Translations under genes and position numbers: made by a program
The notes under the pieces: model-generated
What the model was told of the DNA's origin: nothing
Seen by the model: only the letters and a program-made list of their open reading frames with translations
Databases searched by the model: none
From: Alphaproteobacteria bacterium
GTDB lineage: Bacteria; Pseudomonadota; Alphaproteobacteria; Micavibrionales; CSBR16-224
Direction: 5' to 3'
Assembly (NCBI GenBank): GCA_006226225.1
Contig: SBHI01000149.1
Span: 1-5,009, forward strand
Length of the DNA: 5,009 bases
Part shown: in pieces, positions 1-5,009 of the stretch
Numbering within the stretch: the stretch's first letter is position 1
How the letters are laid out: every line of letters starts with the position of its first letter

Positions 1-848
1 TAGGCCGGTTTCGGCCCGATTTTAGCGGCGCGGCGCAATGTTGCCTGCGCCGCTTTTTCGACTTTTTCGTAACCGGGAACAGGCTTCTTTGCCTGTGCGG
101 CAATTTTGCGCTGACGCTTTTCCTCGCGGCGCTGCGCAATCACCTGATCAAGCTTATCGGCACAACCGTGATTGACGTCACGGTGCTCAGCCTCATCCGC
201 GCGGACGGCCAGAACGACATCACGCAGTTTAGCATCATCTTTCAGCTTCCAGTAATCCTTGGCGATTTGCGGGGCATCGACATTTTCGACCTTGCCGGCA
301 TCAATCGCGTCCAGATAATGGGTATAGCTGCGCACGGCCTCTTCTTCCAGCAGCCCGATAAAACGGTGTGCGGTGCGTTTGTTGAAAGCGTAAGCCAGCG
401 AGAAAAATCCCAGAAATGCCACCTGCGTTGCCGTGATCATCATGCGTTCCAGCAATGTCGGTTTTGCGACTTCAACAAAGGTCATCAGATGCATGCGTTC
501 GTTTTCCGCCTCATCCATCAGCATGCGCACCAGCCCGTTATCATGTTTCATGCGGCGCAAGGAGAGCAGATGGTTATGCATCGAGCCGACCATGCCCGGC
601 ACGGCCGCAACAGTTTCCAGCACGACGGCGCGGCTGCCGTAACGTTCTTTAAAAAACGTGTCACCGACAAAACGCAAAGTTTTCACCGCCGCTGCCGCAA
701 AATGATCGGACAGCGTTTTGTTTTTGTAATGCCAGTGCATGTCGTTTTTGATGTCCGGCTCTTTGCGCGGCGGAATATAAGGGGGTAGCCCGTTTTTTTT
801 GACGGTTCCAGAATTGTTATCCGTTTGCGGCGCGTGCGAAGAAGTCAA
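1..848 (-). CDS. aox: alternative oxidase (ubiquinol:oxygen oxidoreductase), 3' end at window edge
   Basis: This di-iron membrane-bound quinol oxidase takes electrons from ubiquinol to reduce oxygen to water, bypassing the proton-pumping cytochrome oxidases. It sits monotopically on the inner membrane. The 282 visible residues carry all family signatures: LET (Glu78), NERMH (Glu117, His120), LEEEAV (Glu168) with Tyr175, and RADEAEH (Glu219, His222). Spacing between these ligands is almost identical to that of the trypanosome enzyme (Glu123, 162, His165, Glu213, Tyr220, Glu266, His269), so it should be catalytically competent. I chose the TTG at 848-846 because AAAGGGGA lies 6 nt upstream. An in-frame ATG at 875-873 has no ribosome binding site and would put that purine run inside the gene. 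The N-terminal 45 or so residues are a polar extension. The C-terminus after residue 240 is a Lys/Arg-rich tail. The last two visible bases on this strand are TA, so the stop may be one base beyond the window. Confidence 0.95.
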   Translation of the reverse strand, partial: MTSSHAPQTDNNSGTVKKNGLPPYIPPRKEPDIKNDMHWHYKNKTLSDHFAAAAVKTLRFVGDTFFKERYGSRAVVLETVAAVPGMVGSMHNHLLSLRRMKHDNGLVRMLMDEAENERMHLMTFVEVAKPTLLERMMITATQVAFLGFFSLAYAFNKRTAHRFIGLLEEEAVRSYTHYLDAIDAGKVENVDAPQIAKDYWKLKDDAKLRDVVLAVRADEAEHRDVNHGCADKLDQVIAQRREEKRQRKIAAQAKKPVPGYEKVEKAAQATLRRAAKIGPKPA

Positions 849-854
849 ACCCCG

Positions 855-862
855 TCCCCTTT
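855..862 (-). promoter_or_regulatory. ribosome binding site deciding the aox TTG start
   Basis: On the minus strand AAAGGGGA is followed by a 6-nt spacer and TTG (848-846). It is the only Shine-Dalgarno-like run near the 5' end of aox and favours TTG over the ATG nine codons upstream. Confidence 0.6.
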
Positions 863-885
863 CAAATATAAACATAAATCAATGA

Positions 886-908
886 AATATTCCTGTTACA
901 AGAATATT
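886..908. promoter_or_regulatory. 23-bp palindrome in the aox 5' region, candidate operator
   Basis: Seven-base arms AATATTC (886-892) and GAATATT (902-908) are perfect inverted repeats. The nine bases between them continue the dyad with TGT (894-896) and ACA (898-900) around a central T at 897, leaving only positions 893 and 901 unpaired. It overlaps the proposed aox -10 element and lies about 38 bp upstream of the TTG start, where a bound dimer could block transcription. The motif is not an FNR/DNR box (TTGAT-N4-ATCAA), and I cannot match it confidently to NsrR or another known regulator. As RNA it could also form a hairpin in a leader, but no T-run follows, so it is not a terminator. Confidence 0.6.
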
Positions 909-934
909 AGAGCAAAGGAAAACGGCGCGGTCAA
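904..934 (-). promoter_or_regulatory. putative sigma-70 promoter for aox
   Basis: On the minus strand TTGACC (934-929, five of six matches to TTGACA) is followed by TAATAT (909-904) with a 19-bp spacer. CTAATA one base earlier would give 18. The -35 overlaps the TGA stop of the upstream membrane-protein gene, and the -10 overlaps the 23-bp palindrome. The spacer is slightly long, so this is a tentative call. Read-through from the upstream gene is also possible, since no terminator is visible between them. Confidence 0.4.
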
Positions 935-1317
935 GCGGTTCTATTAGATTCCGCAGAGGATGGCGCAGGCAGAAAATGTAGCAGCAGCGCCTGCAGGATC
1001 ATCGTCAGAAAGGCGACGACTGCCGCGCCGAAAACGGCATCCAGACGAAACAGCGCAATCCGCATCCCGTATTGTGCCGCCAATACCACCAGCATATAGG
1101 CGACATAGCACAACGCCGCCGCAACTGCGCAAAGTGCAGCACGGCGCAAACCCGCTGCTGTGCAAACAGCACAGGCAAAAAACAGCAGCGGCGCGGCAAT
1201 CAGATGTGCGAAATAAACAATCAACGGAATCCGCCCCAGCCCGCAAAGACCGGAGATTTTATAGACCAGAAAAATCGACAGCCCCCAGAAAACGGGTACG
1301 GATATTTTTCGTAGCAT
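931..1317 (-). CDS. hypothetical four-helix integral membrane protein
   Basis: I do not recognise the family. The 128-residue product is strongly hydrophobic, with four predicted membrane spans at about residues 7-27, 31-54, 59-81 and 93-116. Short Arg/Lys-containing connections join them (for example GLRRA at 56-60), and the tail is short and polar (PSSAESNRTA). This pattern would be unlikely for a chance frame and supports a real inner-membrane protein. The ATG at 1317-1315 is preferred because AAGAGG (1332-1327) lies 9 nt upstream. A TTG two codons earlier would sit only 3 nt from that site. It lies on the same strand as aox, whose start is about 80 bp downstream with no terminator between, so co-transcription is possible, but nothing in the sequence ties its function to respiration. 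No conserved catalytic or metal-binding motif is evident. Confidence 0.7.
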   Translation of the reverse strand: MLRKISVPVFWGLSIFLVYKISGLCGLGRIPLIVYFAHLIAAPLLFFACAVCTAAGLRRAALCAVAAALCYVAYMLVVLAAQYGMRIALFRLDAVFGAAVVAFLTMILQALLLHFLPAPSSAESNRTA

Positions 1318-1369
1318 GCGCAAAAACCTCTTTGATAACTATCGTAACAAGACGTACTGCAAATAAATA

Positions 1370-1378
1370 TGATATAAT
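1370..1378 (+). promoter_or_regulatory. extended -10 promoter for the secreted-protein genes
   Basis: TGATATAAT combines the TGn extension (1370-1372) with a perfect TATAAT (1373-1378). No good -35 is seen at the expected distance (AGACGT at 1350-1355 is poor), as is usual for extended -10 promoters. Initiation near 1385 would give a leader of about 26 nt before the ATG at 1411. On the other strand the same AT-rich core contains TATTAT (1379-1374), which could serve the divergent membrane-protein gene, but it has no -35. Confidence 0.6.
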
Positions 1379-1410
1379 AAATATTGTTTCAGCCTTTCCG
1401 GAGCCGTGCC

Positions 1411-1866
1411 ATGCTGCAAAAATTTTCCCTGATATTACTGACCGCTTTCTGCCTTTCGATCTGCTGTGATGCGGCGGGAAGCACAGCCTTTGCCGGTGAC
1501 CGTTCACCGGGGCAATACCAGTCCCCCGGCTGGTCTCAGGGAGGAGAATACCGCACACTGAATCGTTCGCCCTATTTGCCGCGCACGCAAAGCCGCGAAA
1601 GATACGAATACCAGCCGCATCCGATTACGAATTCAGGCGAATCATGGGAAGACAAGAATAATTATTATCTGAGTCGCGAGGACGAGCGTTATCTAGACAG
1701 CGTGATGAAGACAAAGCCGAAAGTCCCGACCATTAAACTGCCCAGCGGGCTGGCAGTACAGATTGTCATGGTCAGAACGCCTTCCGGCGCGACCTGCCCT
1801 GTCACGCATAAGCCGCTTTACAATACGCGCTATGTACCGGCGAAACCGCTGATCATTCTGCCGTAA
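1411..1866 (+). CDS. small secreted protein of unknown function
   Basis: I do not recognise this 151-residue protein. It begins with a clear Sec signal peptide: Lys4, a hydrophobic core over about residues 5-19, and an AFA|GD cleavage site after residue 28. The two Cys at 18-19 and Cys14 do not fit a lipobox, so signal peptidase I processing is more likely than lipidation. The mature part is polar, rich in Ser, Tyr, Arg and Pro, and looks disordered to about residue 85. A more ordered C-terminal segment follows (about 103-151: a PTIKLPSGLAVQIV strand-like stretch, then RTPSGATCPVTHKP with one Cys). The ATG at 1411 has GGAG (1400-1403) 7 nt upstream. An earlier in-frame TTG at 1384 lies at the predicted transcription start and is rejected. 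The downstream glycosidase-like gene begins 24 nt after the stop with no terminator between, so the two probably form one operon for exported products. Confidence 0.75.
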   Translation: MLQKFSLILLTAFCLSICCDAAGSTAFAGDRSPGQYQSPGWSQGGEYRTLNRSPYLPRTQSRERYEYQPHPITNSGESWEDKNNYYLSREDERYLDSVMKTKPKVPTIKLPSGLAVQIVMVRTPSGATCPVTHKPLYNTRYVPAKPLIILP

Positions 1867-1890
1867 GTCAAAAAACTGTAACAGCCGCAT

Positions 1891-3015
1891 ATGAGTGATT
1901 TCTTCAAAAAATATCAGGCGCTTTTGTTTGCCCTGTTGACGTTCTTTTTGCTTCATTCCCCGCATGAAGCACAGGCGCAACAGCAGACACAGGCACATAA
2001 ATTTTATATGGGCTTCACACCGTGGCCTTATGATCTGACGGATGAAGCCTTGCGCGAAACATATGGTTTTATCAATCAAAACGCGACAATCATCGCCCAT
2101 CATTTTGACGGCGGTGTGCCGTGGGAGGCCGCCCTGCACAAACGCCCCCTGCCCGCGCATCTTCTGAAAGACTGGGAACACCGCAAGAAAGCGACCCGTC
2201 ACGGCATGAAGATTTTCCTTTCCGTCACGCCGCTGAATTTCGGACGCGACGGGCTGGCGCTTGCATGGACTGACGACGGCGACAATCAGCCGCTGCCGGA
2301 GATGTGGCAGGCAAAAGCGTTTGATGATCCCGCCGTCGTACAAGCCTATACCAATTACGTGCAGGCGGCGGTGCGCTTTTTTGCGCCGGACTTTCTGGCC
2401 ATCGGCATTGAAAGCAATATCATGATCAGCAAGGCGCCGGAAAAATGGCCCGCCTATCTTGCCTTGAACAAGGCGGTGTATCAGGCCGTAAAACAGAGCC
2501 ATCCCGATTTGCCTGTTTTTGCGACCGTACAATATGAACATCTGCGCGGCATTGAAGATGAGGCAAAGCCCAATCACGGTTTGCAGCATGACGCCGTTGC
2601 CGCATTGATGAAACATGCTGATGCGCTGGCACTCAGCACTTATAAATACGGTATGCTGCATCCCAATAAAATCAGTGCTGATTATTTTGATGAGGCATTA
2701 AGCTTCAAAAAACCGCTGGCGATTGCCGAAAGCGGCGCCATGTCGGAAACAACGGTGGTAGTCGGCATTCCTCTGCCCTCCAACAAAAAAACGCAGACAA
2801 ATTTTACAGCTATGATTTTGGAGCAGGCCGCCGCCCATGATTTCCTGTTCGTCATTAACTGGGTGGCAATTGATTTTGACGCGATGATTGCGAAACTGCC
2901 GAAAAGCGTGCGCGGCATTGCCAAAGCATGGGTACATACGGGACTGCTGACCAAGAAGAAAAAGCCGAAACCTGCATTTGAGGTTTGGAAGTTATATCTG
3001 AGTAAACAACGTTGA
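1891..3015 (+). CDS. secreted TIM-barrel glycoside hydrolase-like protein
   Basis: The 374-residue protein has a signal peptide (Lys6-Lys7, hydrophobic core about 9-22, cleavage after AQA at residue 29) and should be periplasmic or extracellular. The mature part reads like a clan GH-A (beta/alpha)8 barrel: an early strand with GFTPWPYDLT (41-50), AHHFDGGVPW (69-78), the strand FLSVTPL (109-115), FLAIGIESN (168-176) with Glu174 in the acid/base position, PVFATVQYEH (208-217), ADALALSTYKYG (243-254), and PLAIAESG (275-282) with Glu280 in the nucleophile position, then FLFVINW (318-324). Glutamates after strands 4 and 7 are the hallmark of retaining GH-A enzymes. I cannot assign a GH family or substrate. 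The C-terminus is Lys-rich (355-360) and ends without an added domain. The start lacks a good Shine-Dalgarno, and translation may depend on coupling to the upstream gene 24 nt away. A long antisense frame here is a shadow. Confidence 0.82.
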   Translation: MSDFFKKYQALLFALLTFFLLHSPHEAQAQQQTQAHKFYMGFTPWPYDLTDEALRETYGFINQNATIIAHHFDGGVPWEAALHKRPLPAHLLKDWEHRKKATRHGMKIFLSVTPLNFGRDGLALAWTDDGDNQPLPEMWQAKAFDDPAVVQAYTNYVQAAVRFFAPDFLAIGIESNIMISKAPEKWPAYLALNKAVYQAVKQSHPDLPVFATVQYEHLRGIEDEAKPNHGLQHDAVAALMKHADALALSTYKYGMLHPNKISADYFDEALSFKKPLAIAESGAMSETTVVVGIPLPSNKKTQTNFTAMILEQAAAHDFLFVINWVAIDFDAMIAKLPKSVRGIAKAWVHTGLLTKKKKPKPAFEVWKLYLSKQR

Positions 3016-3023
3016 CCTTTTAG

Positions 3024-3042
3024 TGGTGCCCCCGGAAGGATT
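3024..3042 (-). repeat. tRNA 3'-end-like fragment (partial T-arm, acceptor strand and CCA)
   Basis: On the minus strand this reads AATCCTTCCGGGGGCACCA, the form of a tRNA 3' end with CCA. It matches the 3' end of the intact tRNA-Arg (3191-3173) at 17 of 19 positions, in the same orientation and 149 bp away. The rest of a tRNA is missing: no D arm or anticodon arm adjoins it. It could be a decayed tRNA copy, part of a tRNA-derived repeat or an attachment-site-like scar. No integrase is in the window. Confidence 0.5.
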
Positions 3043-3043
3043 G

Positions 3044-3097
3044 GCGGCGGGGTGTGCCACCCCTTCGCCGCGTCTGCGGTTTTGCCGCCGCAAAACC
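3044..3097. repeat. two strong hairpins in the gap after the glycosidase-like gene
   Basis: Hairpin one pairs GCGGCG (3044-3049) with CGCCGC (3066-3071) and GGGTG (3050-3054) with CACCC (3058-3062), with a 3-nt loop and a 3-nt bulge. Hairpin two is a perfect 8-bp inverted repeat, GGTTTTGC (3078-3085) and GCAAAACC (3090-3097), around the loop CGCC. Neither is followed by a T-run on either strand, so they are not standard terminators. They are much more GC-rich than the flanks and may belong to a dispersed palindromic repeat, or protect the 3' end of the upstream mRNA. Confidence 0.6.
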
Positions 3098-3140
3098 TTG
3101 CCGTCGAACGAGTTTCGCATCCATATTACGAATCGCCATT

Positions 3141-3164
3141 AAAAAAGCCCCCTAAAAAGGGGAC
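3141..3164 (-). terminator. rho-independent terminator after tRNA-Arg
   Basis: On the minus strand GTCCCC (3164-3159) pairs with GGGGGC (3152-3147), including one G-T pair, around the loop TTTTTA, and is followed directly by six T (3146-3141). It begins 8 nt after the tRNA CCA end and closes the putA-nadD-tRNA side. On the plus strand the same stem is followed by TGTTTT, so it may also stop transcripts coming from the convergent secreted-protein genes. Confidence 0.85.
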
Positions 3165-3172
3165 TGTTTTAA

Positions 3173-3249
3173 TGGCGCGCCCGGAAGGATTCGAACCTCC
3201 GGCCTCATGGTTCGTAGCCATGCGCTCTATCCAACTGAGCTACGGGCGC
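3173..3249 (-). tRNA. tRNA-Arg (anticodon ACG), CCA encoded
   Basis: The 77-nt cloverleaf is complete. The acceptor GCGCCCG (3249-3243) pairs with CGGGCGC (3183-3177), followed by discriminator G and an encoded CCA. The D stem is GCTC/GAGC, and the anticodon stem CATGG/CCATG encloses the loop CTACGAA with anticodon ACG (3215-3213). There is a 5-nt variable loop and the T arm GGAGG-TTCGAAT-CCTTC. ACG is modified to ICG by TadA in bacteria and reads CGU, CGC and CGA. It starts 39 nt after the nadD stop on the same strand and may be transcribed both from its own promoter and by read-through from nadD. Confidence 0.97.
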
Positions 3250-3263
3250 GTTGTCATCAACGG

Positions 3264-3292
3264 AAAGTACAGAAACTGAGCGCAGAATTCAA
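3264..3292 (-). promoter_or_regulatory. possible tRNA-Arg promoter overlapping the nadD stop
   Basis: On the minus strand TTGAAT (3292-3287) and TACTTT (3269-3264) are separated by exactly 17 bp, with the -10 ending 14 nt before the mature tRNA 5' end. The -35 is fair, but the -10 matches TATAAT at only three positions. The -35 overlaps the TGA of nadD. Confidence 0.3.
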
Positions 3293-3924
3293 GTGTTTTT
3301 TTCAGATTCCATCTCACGTCTGGCGCGGATCTCCGTTGCCGAGAGCGGATGCAGCGGAATATGCAGAATTGTCCAGCAAGGCGGGCGGGTTTCCGCCAGA
3401 TCAGGTGCCTGATTTTCCGGCATGCGCATTTTGGCAAATGTCTCCGAAGCCGGACAGGGCGTATCAGATTGCCCTGCAGGCGGACGATCCATCACCGCAA
3501 TCGGCAGGGTTTCAAAAATACTGCGCCAGTTTTCCCATTTATGGATTTGCAGCAGATTATCCGCCCCCATCAACCAAACGAATTTTGTTTCGGGCAAAGC
3601 CTCGCACAAAATGCGCAAAGTTTCGGAGGTATAGCGGGTATTGATCTGCTGTTCGACTGTCACCGGAACAATCTGCGGGTGGTCGCGTGTAATAGCCCGC
3701 GCGGAATTCAGCCGTTCTTCAAACGGTGCCATCCCTTTTTCGGATTTTAGCGGGTTCTGCGGACTGACCATCCACCAGACCGCATCCAGTTTCAGGCGGT
3801 TTAAGGCCTCGCGGCTGATATGCAGGTGCCCATCATGCGCCGGATTGAACGATCCGCCGAGAATGCCGACCTTACGTCCGCGCCATTCCCCGCTATATTG
3901 TTCCAGACCGTTCATTATTATCAC
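3289..3924 (-). CDS. nadD: nicotinate-nucleotide adenylyltransferase
   Basis: NadD transfers AMP from ATP to nicotinate mononucleotide, giving nicotinate adenine dinucleotide, the penultimate step of NAD synthesis. It is cytosolic and normally essential. The 211-residue product has the usual length and the nucleotidyltransferase signature GGSFNPAHDGH (23-33, the H-x-G-H type ATP site), then WWMVSPQNPLK (50-60), RYTSETL (97-103), LMGADNL (118-124) and the C-terminal LSATEIR (194-200), the family's S-[ST]-T-x-[IL]-R element. The insertion between about 150 and 183 is variable in the family. The GTG at 3924-3922 overlaps the putA TGA by four bases (GTGA), with a weak GAAG 7 nt upstream. The alternative ATG three codons later (3915-3913) has no better ribosome site, and either start implies translational coupling to putA. 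The more usual rsfS neighbour is absent, and tRNA-Arg follows instead. Confidence 0.96.
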   Translation of the reverse strand: MIIMNGLEQYSGEWRGRKVGILGGSFNPAHDGHLHISREALNRLKLDAVWWMVSPQNPLKSEKGMAPFEERLNSARAITRDHPQIVPVTVEQQINTRYTSETLRILCEALPETKFVWLMGADNLLQIHKWENWRSIFETLPIAVMDRPPAGQSDTPCPASETFAKMRMPENQAPDLAETRPPCWTILHIPLHPLSATEIRARREMESEKNT

Positions 3925-5009
3925 GCATCATCTTCGGATAATGACACCAGTGTCGTGTTGCCGCCCGAAGCCGTGGTATTGACCGTCAGGGTTTTTTCCG
4001 TTGCAAAGCGCAGCATGTAATGCGGCCCGCCCGCCTTCGGGCCGGTACCGGAGAGCCCCTGCCCGCCGAAAGGCTGCACACCGACTACAGCACCGATCAT
4101 CGAACGGTTGACGTAGCAGTTCCCCGCATTGACCCGCGCCGTAATCTTGCGCATCGTATGTTCAACACGTGTATGCACGCCCAGCGTCAAGCCAAAGCCT
4201 GTGTTATTGATGGCATCAATGACTTTGTTCAGGTCACGGCTTTTATAACGGATGACATGCAGGATGCAGCCGAAATGTTCTTCCGTCAGCTGTGACAGGC
4301 TGTCGATTTCAAATGCGCAGGGCGCAAGGAAGCTGCCCTGTTTTGCCAATTCCGGCGACAATTGCGCCCGCGTCAGCAGTTTGCCGCTGTTTTCCATCTC
4401 GTCAATATGCGCCTGCAAACCCGCCCGCGCCGCATCGTCAATCACCGGGCCGATATCGGTCGCGAGCAATGCGGGATCACCCAGCGTCAGCTCCTGCACC
4501 GCACCGTCCAGCATCTTGATCACTTTATCGGCGATTTCCTCCTGCAAGAACAGGACGCGCAAAGCCGAGCAACGCTGACCTGCCGATTGGAAAGCGCTGA
4601 TAATCACATCATCCACGACCTGTTCGGGCAATGCACTGGAATCGACAATCATGGCATTCTGACCGCCGGTTTCGGCAATCAGCGGCACAATCGGTGCGCG
4701 GCGCGCCGCCAGAGTCTGGTTGATTGTCCATGCCGTTTCCGTTGAACCAGTCAGTGCCACACCACTGATTTCCGGCGATGCCACCAGCACTTCGCCCATC
4801 AGACGGCCTGAACCCGGCACAAATGCCAGCGCCTGTTTCGGAATGCCTGCCTCATACAGCAGTTCCACTGCACGCAGCGCGATCAGCGGCGTTTGTCCTG
4901 CGGGTTTGGCAATGACGCAGTTCCCTGCTCCGAGTGCTGCCGTCACCTGTCCGAGGAAAATCGCCAGCGGGAAGTTCCACGGGCTGATGCACAGAAAGAC
5001 GCCGCGCCC
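3921..5009 (-). CDS. putA: proline dehydrogenase / delta-1-pyrroline-5-carboxylate dehydrogenase (PutA), C-terminal part
   Basis: The frame is open to the window edge, and 362 residues of the C-terminal aldehyde dehydrogenase module are visible. This module oxidises glutamate semialdehyde, formed from proline by the upstream FAD domain, to glutamate with NAD+. Landmarks are PWNFP (10-14), the cofactor-binding AKPA (Lys35), FVPGSG, ALTGSTE (85-91), IAETGGQNAM with the general base Glu113, SAGQRCSALR with catalytic Cys147, and VGVQPFGG and GTGPKAGGPHY near the end. The phrases VDSSALPEQVV, SAGQRCSALR, GPKAGGPHY and TLTVNTTASGG are typical of bifunctional PutA rather than stand-alone P5C dehydrogenases. 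The protein ends about 14 residues after NTTASGG, so it lacks the extra C-terminal domain of long PutAs and resembles the shorter type A. The proline dehydrogenase half is outside the window, so bifunctionality is inferred. Its stop overlaps the nadD start. Confidence 0.93.
   Translation of the reverse strand, partial: GRGVFLCISPWNFPLAIFLGQVTAALGAGNCVIAKPAGQTPLIALRAVELLYEAGIPKQALAFVPGSGRLMGEVLVASPEISGVALTGSTETAWTINQTLAARRAPIVPLIAETGGQNAMIVDSSALPEQVVDDVIISAFQSAGQRCSALRVLFLQEEIADKVIKMLDGAVQELTLGDPALLATDIGPVIDDAARAGLQAHIDEMENSGKLLTRAQLSPELAKQGSFLAPCAFEIDSLSQLTEEHFGCILHVIRYKSRDLNKVIDAINNTGFGLTLGVHTRVEHTMRKITARVNAGNCYVNRSMIGAVVGVQPFGGQGLSGTGPKAGGPHYMLRFATEKTLTVNTTASGGNTTLVSLSEDDA

Noticed and set aside
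168..788. Open plus-strand frame of 206 codons
   Set aside because: It is antisense to aox, whose catalytic motifs are unmistakable. The product is rich in His, Phe, Arg and Gln with no domain.
886..908. Palindrome as terminator of the membrane-protein gene
   Set aside because: Its stem is AT-rich with a long loop and no following T-run on the minus strand, so an operator role is more plausible.
1384..1410. TTG at 1384 as the start of the small secreted protein
   Set aside because: It coincides with the predicted transcription start, has no ribosome site, and would bury the signal peptide behind nine extra residues. The ATG at 1411 has GGAG at good spacing.
960..1469. Open plus-strand frame of 169 codons
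   Set aside because: It lies opposite the four-helix membrane protein and runs through the divergent promoter region. Its composition (Arg, Gln, Ala, Pro) is that of a shadow frame.
1693..2661. Long minus-strand frame of 322 codons
   Set aside because: It is antisense to the secreted pair, both of which have signal peptides and sensible composition. This product is rich in Cys, His, Arg and Gln without a recognisable fold.
3020..3124. 34-codon minus-strand frame (MDAKLVRRQGF...)
   Set aside because: It lies downstream of a strong terminator, lacks a ribosome binding site, and is better explained by the hairpins and tRNA-like fragment.
3052..3279. Plus-strand frame containing RPEGFEPPASWFVA
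   Set aside because: This is the classic false protein made by translating the reverse complement of a tRNA; the tRNA-Arg explains it.
3207..3750. Plus-strand frames over nadD and the tRNA
   Set aside because: They are antisense to nadD, which has complete family motifs.
4020..4745. Several plus-strand frames over putA
   Set aside because: They are shadows of the P5C dehydrogenase coding sequence.

Overview
The window looks like ordinary chromosomal DNA from a moderate-GC proteobacterium, most likely an alphaproteobacterium. The evidence is a bacterial alternative oxidase, a bifunctional-type PutA and an ACG-anticodon tRNA-Arg. This placement is inferred from gene content only. No phage, transposase, integrase or CRISPR gene is visible.

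Layout. From 1 to about 1320, two genes read leftward: a four-helix membrane protein of unknown function (931-1317) and, downstream of it, an alternative oxidase (aox, 1-848, cut by the window edge at or next to its stop). The 80-bp gap between them holds a likely aox promoter and a 23-bp near-perfect palindrome. An AT-rich divergent intergenic region (1318-1410) carries a consensus extended -10 element that fires rightward into two exported-protein genes: a small secreted protein (1411-1866) and a secreted TIM-barrel, glycoside-hydrolase-like protein (1891-3015). The right third reads leftward: the 3' part of putA (3921-5009, open at the window edge), nadD overlapping its stop codon, then tRNA-Arg(ACG) with a rho-independent terminator. 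Between the glycosidase-like gene and that terminator lies about 120 bp of hairpin-rich DNA that begins with a tRNA 3'-end-like fragment.

How the parts fit. AOX diverts ubiquinol electrons to oxygen without proton pumping. PutA oxidises proline to glutamate, feeding electrons to ubiquinone and making NADH. NadD is a core NAD-biosynthesis enzyme and appears translationally coupled to putA. The window therefore has a redox and NAD theme on its two flanks, although the genes are in separate transcription units. The central secreted pair is probably an envelope or extracellular carbohydrate function, with unknown substrate.

The strongest unexplained signals are the palindrome in front of aox, the uncharacterised secreted pair, and the tRNA-end-like fragment with its adjoining hairpins. 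No wholly new multi-gene system can be supported from this sequence.
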